Positions 23,303 to 32,601 of a stretch of DNA of 64,000 bases are shown piece after piece. Source of the stretch: CAZIAK01 sp964537035. GTDB lineage: Bacteria; Planctomycetota; B15-G4. A program made the position numbers and the translations under genes. The notes beneath the pieces are model-generated. The model worked only from the letters and a program-made list of their open reading frames with translations. It made no database searches and was not told the DNA's origin. The stretch is taken from assembly GCA_964537035.1 (NCBI GenBank), contig CAZIAK010000030.1, positions 1 to 64,000 of the forward strand, read 5' to 3'. Each line of letters starts with the position of its first letter. Position 1 is the stretch's first letter.

Positions 23303-26293
23303 ATGTCCTTGCGTACCGGTCGATCCACCCCCTGGGCTGTCTTGATGGCCCTGGCTGTCGTCGTCACGTCGCCCCTCTCGGTCTCCCAGCAGTCGGCTCC
23401 CGCCCTGCCCACGGCCCTGCTCTTCGACGTGCCCGACCTCTCTGAAGTGGATGTGCTGCCCTTCGAGGCGCTGGACCCGGTGACCCTGTTCAAGGAGGAC
23501 GCCGAGCGCGATGCCGAGGGTCTGCCGTATCGCTTTGCGATCACCAAGGACGTCTACGTCACCCCCGATGTCACGGGCAACTGGGAGGCTCTTCCCGATG
23601 GCCGCATGCTCTGGCGCATGCGCGTCCTCGCCGAGGGCGCCACCTCGATCAACCTGGGTTTCGGTGAGTTCACCCTCCCCGAGAGCGCTCTACTCTGGCT
23701 GTACAGCCCCGACGCCGCCCGGCGCATTCGCCCCTTTACGGCGGCTGACAACGATGCCCACGGCGAGCTGTGGACGCCCGTGTTGCTGAGCGACGAGATC
23801 GTCATCGAGCTCACCGTGCGACCCGAGTTCGTCGACGAGTTGCGCCTGACCCTGACCACCGTCGGCCATGGTTACCGGGGCTTCGGCACCAAGGCGATCT
23901 ACGACGAGTACCTGTCAGGCTCGTGCAACTACGACGTGGTCTGCCCCGAGGGCGACGACTGGGTCCTCGACTACGCGGCCATCGGCGCCATGCAGCTGAA
24001 CGGCGGCCTGCTCTGCAGCGGGTCCCTGGTCAACGACACCGCCAGCAGCCTCACGCCCTACTGGCTCACCGCCAATCACTGCGGTCTGTCCGCAGGCAAC
24101 GCGCCCTCGCTGGTGGCCTACTGGAACTACCAGAACTCGTTCTGCCGCACGCCAGGCAGCCCCGCCAGCGGTGGGCCGGGCGATGGCACGTTCACCCAGT
24201 TCAACAGCGGTTCGGTCTGGCGGGCGAGCTATTCGCCCTCGGACGTGACCCTGGCCGAGTTTGATGACGATCCTGATCCGTCCTTCAACGTGAGCTACGC
24301 CGGCTGGGATCGCTCGGGTGTGGCCGCCAGTATGGCCATCGCGATTCACCATCCGAACGTTCAAGAGAAGCGCATCAGCTTCGAGTTTCAGCCCACGACG
24401 ACCACGACCTATCTGCAGAACGCGGTCCCCGGCGACGGGACCCACGTGCGGGTCGAAGACTGGGATCTGGGCACCACCGAACCGGGCAGCTCGGGCTCGC
24501 CGCTGTTCGACCAGAACCATCGCGTCATCGGTCAGCTGCACGGTGGCTTCGCGTCCTGCTCCAGCCAAACCTCTGACTGGTACGGAAAGTTCGCCGTATC
24601 ATTCACCGGCGGCGGTACCTCGTCTTCGCGCCTGAGCGATTGGCTCGACCCGGGCAACACCGGGCTGATGACCGTGGACACGATCAGCTTGAACACGCTC
24701 TGCGAAGACGCGGGCACCCTGGTGTTTGGCGGTTCGACCTACAGCTGTGACGACGTGGCCGCCCTCGAAGTGGTCGACTGCGATCTCAACGCCAACGACC
24801 TGGTCATCGAGACCGCGCTGATCAGCGTGGCCTCGCCGGGCGAGCCTGCCGGTGAGTCTGTGTTGCTCACCGAGTCCGGTCCGTCCACCGGGCGTTTTCA
24901 AGGCACCTTGGTGTTGGGCGCTGGCGGCCCGGGCGTGCTCACCGTTGCGGCGGGTGACACCATCACCGCCACCTACGTCGACGCGGACGACGGCATGGGC
25001 GGCATGAACGTGGTGGTGACGGCGAACGCCACCATCGACTGCACCGCACCCATGCTCTCCAACGTGGCCGCGTCTGCTGTGCAAGCCAGTACGGCCACCG
25101 TGAGCTTCGACGCCAACGAGGTCGTGGCAGGCACCGTGCTCTACGGCACGTCCTGCGGCAACCTGAACCAGTCTGCTTCTGGCGACAACGCGTCGATGTC
25201 TGTCTCCGTGAATCTGTCAGGCCTGAATGACGAGACCACCTACTTCTTCGCCGTGCAAGGTGAGGACGGGGCGGGCAACGTGACCCTCGATGACAATGGC
25301 GGCAGCTGCTACAGCTTCACCACCCTGGAGGCGCCTGACTACTTCACCGAGCAGTTCCTCAGTGGCAACGATCTGGACAACACCACCTTCCAGTTCGATG
25401 TCATCGGTGGTCCGGACTTCTACTCGTTCTGCGGTGACCCGATGACCAGTCTGCCCACCGACCCGGCGGGAGGCACGGTGCTCACCATGTCCGACGATGA
25501 CAGCCAGTTCGTGAACCTGACCGGCGGCAAGCGCGTCTTCTTGTACGGCCAGGCCTACGGCGGCGTGTGGGTGAGCAGCAACGGCTACATCACCCTGGGC
25601 CAGTCGGATACGGACTTCTCCGAGACCCTGGCCGAGCACTTCGCCATCCCTCGCGTGGCGCTGGTCTACGACGACCTGAACCCGTCGGCCGGGGGCACGG
25701 TGTCCTGGCTGCAGCTCGCCGATCGTTTCGTCGTCACCTGGCAGAACGTCCCCGAGTTCAGCACCTCGAACAGCAACACGTTCCAGGTGGAGCTGTTCTA
25801 CAACGGTCGCATCACCATGAGCTACCTGGGCGTGGACATCGACGACGGCATCGCTGGTCTGTCAGCGGGCAACGGTCTGGCTGCTGACTTCATCGCCGAG
25901 AACCTGAGCAACGCCATGAGCTGTGGCTCGCTCTGTCAGCTCGACATCGGCTTCGGTGGCCCGGGTACGGCGACTCTGACCATGTGTGGCGGAGATCTCT
26001 CCACGGGGACCTCCGCCGACGTGCTGCTCACCGGCGCGGCGCCAGGCGGCACGGCGTTCTTGATCCTGGGACTGAGCAACACGCCCACGCCGCTCAAGGG
26101 CGGCCTGCTCGTGCCGGTGCCGATCTTGCTGCAGCTGGCCTTCCCGGTGAACGGCGCTGGTGAAGTGCTGATCAGCGACGCTCCCGGTGGGGGCGGACCG
26201 CTGACCGTGTTTGCTCAGTACGTCTACACCGATGGGTCGCAGGTGCAGGGCTTTGGGTTTAGCAACGCCTTGCAGATCGCGTTCTTGCCCTAG
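23303..26293 (+). CDS. Secreted trypsin-fold protease, lysyl-endopeptidase-like, multidomain
   Basis: The 996-residue exported protein has a signal peptide (to ~residue 28), a ~175-residue propeptide-like region, and a serine protease domain at ~205-460 resembling Achromobacter/Lysobacter lysyl endopeptidase: GSCNYDVVCP near its start, LTANHC with catalytic His259, DVTLAEFD with Asp314, and EPGSSGSPLFD with Ser397. The triad is complete. Then follow a beta domain (~468-580), a fibronectin-III-like domain (~580-675), a domain with VWVSSNGYITLG and YDDLNPSAGG (~677-870), and a C-terminal module starting DIGFGG (~879-996) shared with the FG-GAP protein at the left edge. AGGAG precedes ATG 23303. 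Expected to cleave extracellular proteins; Lys specificity is inference. Confidence 0.88.
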   Translation: MSLRTGRSTPWAVLMALAVVVTSPLSVSQQSAPALPTALLFDVPDLSEVDVLPFEALDPVTLFKEDAERDAEGLPYRFAITKDVYVTPDVTGNWEALPDGRMLWRMRVLAEGATSINLGFGEFTLPESALLWLYSPDAARRIRPFTAADNDAHGELWTPVLLSDEIVIELTVRPEFVDELRLTLTTVGHGYRGFGTKAIYDEYLSGSCNYDVVCPEGDDWVLDYAAIGAMQLNGGLLCSGSLVNDTASSLTPYWLTANHCGLSAGNAPSLVAYWNYQNSFCRTPGSPASGGPGDGTFTQFNSGSVWRASYSPSDVTLAEFDDDPDPSFNVSYAGWDRSGVAASMAIAIHHPNVQEKRISFEFQPTTTTTYLQNAVPGDGTHVRVEDWDLGTTEPGSSGSPLFDQNHRVIGQLHGGFASCSSQTSDWYGKFAVSFTGGGTSSSRLSDWLDPGNTGLMTVDTISLNTLCEDAGTLVFGGSTYSCDDVAALEVVDCDLNANDLVIETALISVASPGEPAGESVLLTESGPSTGRFQGTLVLGAGGPGVLTVAAGDTITATYVDADDGMGGMNVVVTANATIDCTAPMLSNVAASAVQASTATVSFDANEVVAGTVLYGTSCGNLNQSASGDNASMSVSVNLSGLNDETTYFFAVQGEDGAGNVTLDDNGGSCYSFTTLEAPDYFTEQFLSGNDLDNTTFQFDVIGGPDFYSFCGDPMTSLPTDPAGGTVLTMSDDDSQFVNLTGGKRVFLYGQAYGGVWVSSNGYITLGQSDTDFSETLAEHFAIPRVALVYDDLNPSAGGTVSWLQLADRFVVTWQNVPEFSTSNSNTFQVELFYNGRITMSYLGVDIDDGIAGLSAGNGLAADFIAENLSNAMSCGSLCQLDIGFGGPGTATLTMCGGDLSTGTSADVLLTGAAPGGTAFLILGLSNTPTPLKGGLLVPVPILLQLAFPVNGAGEVLISDAPGGGGPLTVFAQYVYTDGSQVQGFGFSNALQIAFLP

Positions 26294-26301
26294 GAGACTG
26301 G

Positions 26302-26358
26302 GCGCCGTAGATCGTTCTTGTTGGGACGCCCTCGTCGGTGGGGAGTGATCTACGGCGC
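26302..26358. terminator. Long inverted repeat between convergent genes
   Basis: GCGCCGTAGATC (26302-26313) and GATCTACGGCGC (26347-26358) are perfect 12-bp inverted repeats around a 33-base loop; GGAGACT/AGGCTCC outside them extends the pairing with a mismatch. It lies between convergent stops and may act as a bidirectional terminator. Confidence 0.5.
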
Positions 26359-26417
26359 AGGCTCCTGGGTGGTGTGGGTGGGTAGGGCCCTGCGTTGCAC
26401 GGCCCCGCGCTGTGCGG

Positions 26418-28202
26418 CTAGGAGCCGCCGGGGGTTCGCGTTGCTCGGAGGGTGAAGTCTGCGATTGTCTGATGTGCGGCGATCTCTGCGTCGCCGGGCT
26501 CGTGGCCTGGGGCCAGGGCTCTCAGGTGGAGTGGGCCCTCGTTCGGCGCGCCCAGGGTGAAGTGTCCGCTTGCGTCGGTGCGGACTCCGTCGGCGGGGTT
26601 GAGCACGGCGCCTGGTGTTTTGGGCATGGGCATGATCAGCACGTCGGCCAGGGGCAGGCCCTGCTCGTCTGTCACCGTGCCGCTGATCTGGCGGCGGACC
26701 TCGACTACCAGGGTCATGTCTTCGATGCGGCTGCCTGGGCTGATCCGGGTGCGTTGTTCGCTGGGTGGGTCGCTGGGGAAGGCGGGGTGGGTCACTCGCA
26801 GGAGCAGCTCGCAGTTCGGCACGGAGGGAATGGCAAAGCGCGCGGTGTGATCGGCTGTCACTGATCCCAGGGGCGCGGTCATCTCGGTGCCGGGGAGGCC
26901 GTCGATGTTCGGGCCCACCTCGATGTCGCCGATACGCGTCGAGAAGTGGCTGGCGGACGATTGTCCCCAGTGCAGCACTCGGCGAAGTTCGACCTCTGCG
27001 CCAGGGACGAGCTGACCGTTCTGGTCAACGACAGTGCCCGCGAGGCTTCCTCCCATGGGCAGGGTCGCGTCGAGGCGGGTGGTTCTGCCGGTGGCCACCA
27101 CCACGGGCGCCTGCCACGCGGGGGGGCGGGTTCCGCTCTCGCCCAGGGTGCTGGAGGGTGATACTCCGAAGGCGTTGTCCAGCGGGTCACGGTCCGGGCG
27201 CAGCTCTGCGAAGGAGATCACGTAGGCGTTCTCGTCGAGGCCGCTCAGTCTGTAGCTGCCGTCGGGTTCGCTGACTGCCCAGGCTGCGGCGTCTGCGATC
27301 CTGGCCAGGGCGCCCTCGATGATCAGTTCTGCGGTGACGCGGACTGAGGGCAGGCCTTGGCCGTTGGCGTCGGAGACGCGACCCTCGAGCGAGCCCCCCG
27401 CAGCCACCGAGAGCACCACGCCGTCCACGACCCGCGCGTCGTCGAACACGGTGAGGCGCACGGAGCGGCGGGCGTAGGCCTCGCCGAACGCGCTCAGTGA
27501 CAAGACGCGCTCGGTGCCTGGGACCACGTCGAGCAGCCGGTAGTGGCCGCCCGAGTCCGCGGTGGTGGAGGCCAACAGCTCACCGCTCTCGGGATCGTGG
27601 GCCGCCACGTTCGCGCCAGCCACGGCCTGGGCACCGGGGCCGAAGACCTGCCCGGCGACGATCCAGCCCGTGTCGACGAGCAACTCCAGGTTGTTCAGCT
27701 CGCCGTCTCGGCTGGGCAGCATGGCCGTCGTCGTGCCGTCCCCGATCTCGATGGCAAGGGCCCTGTCGTCTGCGGCGAGTCCGGGCAGCTCGAATCGTCC
27801 CCCGTCATCGCTGGTGGTGGCGCTGTAGGACGACGAGATCAGAGCGTCGGCGAGGGGCGAGCGGTCGGCGAGGCGGAGCAAGCGTCCGGAGGCCTTGCGG
27901 GTCCCCGGGGGGAGGGGCGTGGCGCGCCCGGTGTTGCCGGACGCGCTGGTGCCGGGCCCGCCGTCGACTGCCGTGGAGCGCAGGCGCTCGCTGCCCGTGG
28001 TGCGTGGCGAGAGGCCGTCGCCCCCGCTGGTCGGGTCGACCTGAGTGGTCGCGCCAGAGTTTCCCGCGCCAGCGTCGCCCGCGATACCTGAAGCTGCGGG
28101 TGCACTCTGCCTGCCGTCGTCGGCCAAGAGCAGCCAGGCTCCGGCGAGGGTCAGCAGGGTCGCCACGAAGACTGCGGTCGGGAGCGTTTTCGACGAGGCC
28201 AT
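26418..28202 (-). CDS. Membrane-anchored carboxypeptidase-regulatory-like repeat protein
   Basis: The 594-residue protein has one N-terminal hydrophobic segment (TAVFVATLLTLAGAWLLL, residues ~7-24), a ~75-residue Gly/Ser/Pro-rich linker, and then five to six beta-sandwich repeats of the CarboxypepD_reg type, each with a GxVxDxxGxPLxxAxV pattern, for example ISGTVTDEQGLPLADVLI and LAGTVVDQNGQLVPGAEV. Such proteins lie outside the membrane and have structural or binding roles; there is no peptidase domain. ATG 28202 is chosen because the membrane anchor starts there. A paralogue lies at 62094-64000, sharing the first repeat (DRSPLA, LQLLV/LELLVDTG) and layout. Monocistronic; convergent with the protease and divergent from the ABC operon. 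Confidence 0.8.
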   Translation of the reverse strand: MASSKTLPTAVFVATLLTLAGAWLLLADDGRQSAPAASGIAGDAGAGNSGATTQVDPTSGGDGLSPRTTGSERLRSTAVDGGPGTSASGNTGRATPLPPGTRKASGRLLRLADRSPLADALISSSYSATTSDDGGRFELPGLAADDRALAIEIGDGTTTAMLPSRDGELNNLELLVDTGWIVAGQVFGPGAQAVAGANVAAHDPESGELLASTTADSGGHYRLLDVVPGTERVLSLSAFGEAYARRSVRLTVFDDARVVDGVVLSVAAGGSLEGRVSDANGQGLPSVRVTAELIIEGALARIADAAAWAVSEPDGSYRLSGLDENAYVISFAELRPDRDPLDNAFGVSPSSTLGESGTRPPAWQAPVVVATGRTTRLDATLPMGGSLAGTVVDQNGQLVPGAEVELRRVLHWGQSSASHFSTRIGDIEVGPNIDGLPGTEMTAPLGSVTADHTARFAIPSVPNCELLLRVTHPAFPSDPPSEQRTRISPGSRIEDMTLVVEVRRQISGTVTDEQGLPLADVLIMPMPKTPGAVLNPADGVRTDASGHFTLGAPNEGPLHLRALAPGHEPGDAEIAAHQTIADFTLRATRTPGGS

Positions 28203-28296
28203 GGCGCGTCCTTGTGCTGGGAGAACCCGAGAACACATCGTGCAGCCGGCGGTGTCAACCGGGATCTTCACCGAGAGGTCAGATGGTACGATCGCC

Positions 28297-29559
28297 ATGA
28301 TGACGGCCCTGGCGCTGGAGAGCATCGAGAAGCGTTTCGACGGCGGTGTCCGGGCTCTGTGCGGCATCGACCTCACGGTCGCTGCCCATGAGTTTCTGGC
28401 CATCGTCGGCGCCTCGGGCTGCGGCAAGACGACCCTGTTGCACATCATCGCGGGCATCGAGCGGGCAGACGCGGGCGTCATCCGTTTCGACGGCGTGGAC
28501 GTCACCGCCCAGACGCCGAAGCAGCGCAACGTGGGCCTGGTCATGCAGACCGGCGCCCTCTATCCCCACCTCACGGTGGCGGGCAATCTGGCCTTCGGGC
28601 TCAAGCTGCAGGGGCTGCCCCGGGCCGAGATCGAGCAGCGCATCGGGTCGACCGCGGCCATGCTCGAGATCGATCAGCTGCTCGAGCGGCGGCCGTCCAC
28701 CTTGTCTGGTGGACAGCGGCAGCGGGTGGCCCTGGCCCGGGCCTTGGTGCGTCGCCCCCGAGTGCTGTTGCTCGATGAACCGCTCAGCGCCCTCGACGCC
28801 GAGCTACGTTTCGAGCTCCGCGGGCGCCTGGCCGAGCTGCACCGCAACGAGCCGCTGACGACCTTGCTGGTGACCCACGACCCCGCGGAGGCCTTGGCCC
28901 TGGGTGATCGAGTCGCCGTGCTCCACGAGGGGCGCCTGCTGCAGCTCGACACACCGCAGCGCGTGCACGACGAGCCAGCGCACCCAGGCGTGGCCCGGCT
29001 GGTGGGCGGGCGACCCATGAACCTCCTGGCAGGGCGGCTCGACGAGAGCGGAGTGTTCGCCGGACAGGGGTTGCGCTTGCCTCTGCCCCAGGCCGCCGAC
29101 GGCACCATCACAGGCTCATTCCGTGGTGCGGACGTGCACTTGGGTCTGCGGCCGGAGGACATCACCTTGCAGGCGAGCTCCGGGCAAGGCTCACGAATGG
29201 CGGCGTCTGGCGAGGCCGCAGCAAACGGTGATGCCCCAACGAATGGCGACGCTGGAGCAAGGCTTGGGGACTCAAAAAGCGGCGGCGCCACAGGAGCTTG
29301 CGACGCGGCAGCACCGGCGAGTGCTCCCGCTGCACCAATCCGCGCCGAGTTCACCGGCGTCGTCCGCCACATCGAAGTCGGCGGCGCGAGCCACGACGTC
29401 CACCTGCTGGTAGGGGATGGCGCGGCCTTGGTGGCTCGGGTCCCCGGCCCGGTAGCCACGGCCGTGGGCGCGGAACTCGTGGTCTGCCTCGACCTGTCCC
29501 GGGCCCATGTGTTCCCCGCAGATGCTGGAGGCTCGGAGGGTCGTGGCCGCTCCCGCTGA
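28297..29559 (+). CDS. Iron(III)-type ABC transporter ATP-binding protein with TOBE-region insertion
   Basis: The 420-residue ATPase has Walker A GASGCGKTT (38-46), Q-loop VMQTGALYPH, signature LSGGQRQR (136-143), Walker B VLLLDEPLSALDAE and switch His in LLVTHDPAEAL. The C-terminal part (from ~240) is the TOBE regulatory region of FbpC/PotA/MalK-type ATPases. That region contains an Ala/Gly/Asp-rich insertion of about 50 residues (~295-350) that looks unstructured. It powers import together with the permease and binding protein that follow; the three genes overlap or abut. ATG 28297 (or 28300, adjacent) is used; the coding frame is open further upstream but is antisense to the divergent gene there. 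Confidence 0.88.
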   Translation: MMTALALESIEKRFDGGVRALCGIDLTVAAHEFLAIVGASGCGKTTLLHIIAGIERADAGVIRFDGVDVTAQTPKQRNVGLVMQTGALYPHLTVAGNLAFGLKLQGLPRAEIEQRIGSTAAMLEIDQLLERRPSTLSGGQRQRVALARALVRRPRVLLLDEPLSALDAELRFELRGRLAELHRNEPLTTLLVTHDPAEALALGDRVAVLHEGRLLQLDTPQRVHDEPAHPGVARLVGGRPMNLLAGRLDESGVFAGQGLRLPLPQAADGTITGSFRGADVHLGLRPEDITLQASSGQGSRMAASGEAAANGDAPTNGDAGARLGDSKSGGATGACDAAAPASAPAAPIRAEFTGVVRHIEVGGASHDVHLLVGDGAALVARVPGPVATAVGAELVVCLDLSRAHVFPADAGGSEGRGRSR

Positions 29560-31105
29560 GTCTCGCCGCCTGGGGCCCTCGTTGCTCTGGTCACTGCTGG
29601 GCGTCTGTGTGGTGGCGGCCTCGGTGGTCCTCGTGGGCCAGCTGTTCTGGGGCGCCGTCGATGGCCAGGCCTGGACGGCGGTCTCCGGCGACCTCGACCG
29701 CTGGTCCACCCTGGCGGGGCACACCGGCTCGGCCCTGACCGCGGCTGTGGGGCTGGGCATGCCCCTGGCCCTGGCCTTGGCGATCTTGCTGTTTCGCACG
29801 GACCTGCCCGGGCGGCGAGGTCTGATCTTCGTTCTCGTGCTGGCGGCGGCGTTGCCCGTGCACGTGGTGTCTGCTGCAGTGCTGGCGGTGCTGGGCGCCG
29901 AGGTCTTGGAGGGTTCGGCCCTGGCCCTGGGAGCGGTCCACGCCCTGGCGCACCTGCCCTTGGTGACGCTGGTCTGCGGCCTGGCCTTGTCCGCGGTCGA
30001 CGGCGATCTTGAACGAAGCGCGGCAACCGACGGTGCGGGCCCTCTCGGCGTGCTCTGGCGCATCACCTTCCGCGGAGCCCTGGGCGGTCTGGTGGCGGCC
30101 CTGCTGCTGCTGGTCCTGCTCACCAGCACCGACTACTCGGTCTCGGACGTGCTGCTCGTGCGCACCTTTGCCGAAGAGGTCTACACCCTCTTCGCGTTGC
30201 ATGGCCGAGCCGCCGAGCCCACGTTGGTAGCCCTGCCCATGATGGCCCTGTTCGGGGTGGTGCTCAGGTTCTTGCGTCGCCGCTTCGTGAGCGCGGCGGC
30301 GGGCCAGCCCGGGCGGGCCGCGCCCCACGTCTTCGCTCTGGGACGAAGCCGCGCGCCTGTCGCCCTGTCTCTCTGGGCCCTGGTCCTGAGCTTCGCCGGC
30401 CTGCCCATCGGCCGCCTCTGGGCCCTGGTGGGAGGATTTCCCGAGCTGCTGGCCTCCCTGCGCATGTTCACGCCCGAGCTGCTGACCTCGGTGGCCACCT
30501 GCACCGCCGCTGCGGCGCTGGCTGCGTTGCTCGCGCCGAGCCTGGCCTGGTCTCTAGCGCGACGCCCGATGGCCGGGCGGCTGATCGCCCTGTGGATGGT
30601 GATCATGTTGTCCCTGCCCGCGCCGCTGCTGGGCATCGGACTGGTCGAGCTGCTCAACCGTCCCGGGCCATCGGGAGCGCTCTACGATTCGCCAGCGGTG
30701 CTGGTGCTCACCTACCTGCTGCGTTTTCTGCCGGTGGCGGTGCTGCTCGTCTACCCGGCGGCCCGGGCCGTCCCCGATGAGCTGCTCCATGCGGCTCGGG
30801 CGGATGGTTGTGACAACGGGCAGCTGCAGTCACGGCTGGTGAGCCCCCTGCTGCGGCCAGCGGCGGTGATTGCCTTTCTGGTCACCTGGCTGCTGGCCAT
30901 GGGGGAGCTGCCCGCGACCCTGCTGGTCACGCCCCCGGGATACACCACCGCCGGCGCCCGCTTCTTCACCCTGGTGCACTACGGCCTCGCCGGAGAGGCG
31001 GCGGCCCTGTCGTTGTTGTCCGCTCTGTGCACCCTTGTTCCCGCGGCGTTGCTGGCGGGTCTGCTGCTGGGCAGGCGTCGCGACTTCAGGAGTTCGTTGC
31101 CATGA
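29522..31105 (+). CDS. Iron(III)-type ABC transporter permease (two fused permease halves)
   Basis: The protein of ~527 residues has about twelve hydrophobic segments and two permease (BPD_transp_1) halves, as in FbpB/ThiP-type permeases. The EAA-like loops are recognisable around LERSAATDGAGPLGVLWRI (first half) and DELLHAARADGCD (second half), which contact the ATPase. ATG 29522 is chosen; an ATG five codons earlier (29507) is possible. Either way it overlaps the ATPase gene by 38-53 nt, and its stop overlaps the start of the binding-protein gene (ATGA), so the three are translationally coupled. Confidence 0.88.
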   Translation: MLEARRVVAAPAESRRLGPSLLWSLLGVCVVAASVVLVGQLFWGAVDGQAWTAVSGDLDRWSTLAGHTGSALTAAVGLGMPLALALAILLFRTDLPGRRGLIFVLVLAAALPVHVVSAAVLAVLGAEVLEGSALALGAVHALAHLPLVTLVCGLALSAVDGDLERSAATDGAGPLGVLWRITFRGALGGLVAALLLLVLLTSTDYSVSDVLLVRTFAEEVYTLFALHGRAAEPTLVALPMMALFGVVLRFLRRRFVSAAAGQPGRAAPHVFALGRSRAPVALSLWALVLSFAGLPIGRLWALVGGFPELLASLRMFTPELLTSVATCTAAAALAALLAPSLAWSLARRPMAGRLIALWMVIMLSLPAPLLGIGLVELLNRPGPSGALYDSPAVLVLTYLLRFLPVAVLLVYPAARAVPDELLHAARADGCDNGQLQSRLVSPLLRPAAVIAFLVTWLLAMGELPATLLVTPPGYTTAGARFFTLVHYGLAGEAAALSLLSALCTLVPAALLAGLLLGRRRDFRSSLP

Positions 31106-32274
31106 TGAAGACTCTTCGTGCACTGCGGTCATCGCTGATCGGCGATGGCTGCGCCTCTGTTGCTTGGGCTCGGAGAGGTACCACCCTGCGTGGCAGACTT
31201 GGCGGCAGTCCTCGTGGCAGCCGTCGCGTTGGCCTTCGTGGCAGCGCTCGTGGTGGCTTGCGAGCCCTCGTCTGCGCCTTGGCTTGCGCGATGGTCGTGG
31301 CCTGCGGCGGCGAGGAGCAGCGCACGGTGGTGGTCTACACCGCCCTCGACCGGGCCTTCTCCGAGCCGATCTTCGCCGACTTCACCACCGCCACGGGCAT
31401 CGTGGTCAAGGTGGCCTACGACACCGAGTCGACCAAGACCATCGGGCTGACCAACCGCCTGCGGGGCGAGCGCCGCCGTCCCCGGTGCGACGTCTTCTGG
31501 AACAACGAGATCCTGAACACCCTGCGCCTGAAGGACGAGGGGCTGCTCAGTCGTAGCAAGCCAGCGGGCGCCCGCCAGATCCCCCCGGCCTGGAAGGACG
31601 CGTCGCCATGGAAGGACCCGGACGGCACCTGGTATGGCTTCGCGGCCCGGGCCCGGGTGCTGCTGGTGAACACCGACCTGCTGCCGCCCGAGGATTGGCC
31701 CCACTCGCTGCAAGATCTCTGCGACCCCGCGTTCCGTGGTCAGGTGGCCATGGCCAAGCCGCTCTTCGGGACGACTGCCTCTCACTTCGCCTGCCTCTAC
31801 GTGGCGCTCGGTGCCGAGGGGCTCGCCGAGTTCACGGACGGGCTGCTGCGCAACGAGGTGCAGATTCACGGCGGCAACAAGGGCGCGGCGGTGGCGGTGT
31901 CCGAGGGCCGGGCGTTGGTGGCGCTGACCGATACGGACGACGCCATCATCGAGGTGGAGGCGGGGCGCCCGGTGGCCATGGTCTCGCTGGAGGGCGAGCT
32001 GGGGACGTTGTTCCTGCCGAACACGTTGTCGATGGTGGCGGGGGCGCCTCATCCAGTGGAGGCGGGGTTGCTGATGGACTACCTGCTGACGGCGGAGGTG
32101 GAGGCGCGGCTGGCTGCGGGGCCGTCGGCGCAGATACCCATCCTGGAAGGGTCGACGGCGAGCGCGCGGGTAAAGGGGCCGGGGGAGGTGAAGGCGATGG
32201 TGGTCGACTTTGCTGCGGCGGCTGCTGCTTTTGAGACCGTGCAGGAGGTGCTGAAGGCCGGGTTTCTGAAGTGA
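31102..32274 (+). CDS. Iron(III)-type ABC transporter substrate-binding lipoprotein
   Basis: The 390-residue binding protein begins its mature part with VVVYTALDRAFSEPIFADF, a typical FbpA/ferric-binding start, and continues with VFWNNEILNT, GFAARARVLLVNTDLLP and AALVQ-like TDTDDAIIEVEAGRPVAM. The lipobox VVAC puts the lipid-modified Cys at residue 68, which makes the leader unusually long; it contains SRRVGLRG, a twin-arginine-like motif, before the hydrophobic stretch. AGGAG eight bases before ATG 31102 supports this start and the ATGA overlap with the permease; a TTG at 31258 would give a short conventional lipoprotein signal instead. Function: capture of ferric ion or a similar ligand for the ABC importer. 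Confidence 0.87.
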   Translation: MMKTLRALRSSLIGDGCASVAWARRGTTLRGRLGGSPRGSRRVGLRGSARGGLRALVCALACAMVVACGGEEQRTVVVYTALDRAFSEPIFADFTTATGIVVKVAYDTESTKTIGLTNRLRGERRRPRCDVFWNNEILNTLRLKDEGLLSRSKPAGARQIPPAWKDASPWKDPDGTWYGFAARARVLLVNTDLLPPEDWPHSLQDLCDPAFRGQVAMAKPLFGTTASHFACLYVALGAEGLAEFTDGLLRNEVQIHGGNKGAAVAVSEGRALVALTDTDDAIIEVEAGRPVAMVSLEGELGTLFLPNTLSMVAGAPHPVEAGLLMDYLLTAEVEARLAAGPSAQIPILEGSTASARVKGPGEVKAMVVDFAAAAAAFETVQEVLKAGFLK

Positions 32275-32601
32275 TGGGGTGACGGGTGGGGCGGTTTGCT
32301 GAAGGACGTCTTGCACGCCGCGCGGCTCAGGCAAGAGGTCGAGATCGCAGATCACCAACGCGTCCTCAGCAGACCGCGTCGGCGGAGAGTTCATCCAACA
32401 ACACAGACCTGCATGTCAGCCCTCCTGCGACCTTGCTTCAGTTCAGGGGCGAGCGTACGTTGGGGCGACTGCAGGAGGATGGGCCGATAGACAGATCGTC
32501 AGCAGGGGTGAGAACTGGGCCTGGTGAGGGCGGGCTACGCAGACCTGTCCAACTGTTGCAGAGTGGTTCAAGTGGAAGTTGGGCGTCAAGGGGAAGCACT
32601 A
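32275..32601. other. 327-base stretch without clear gene, lower GC than flanks
   Basis: No reading frame here looks coding on either strand. Base composition drops relative to the ABC operon and continues low into the methyltransferase gene. A GTTGGGC heptamer at 32578-32584 lies 17 bases before the next ATG, with GTCCAAC about 30 bases upstream of it. Confidence 0.4.

Noticed and set aside
32296..32490. Small gene upstream of the methyltransferase
   Set aside because: The frames here lack ribosome sites and protein-like composition.
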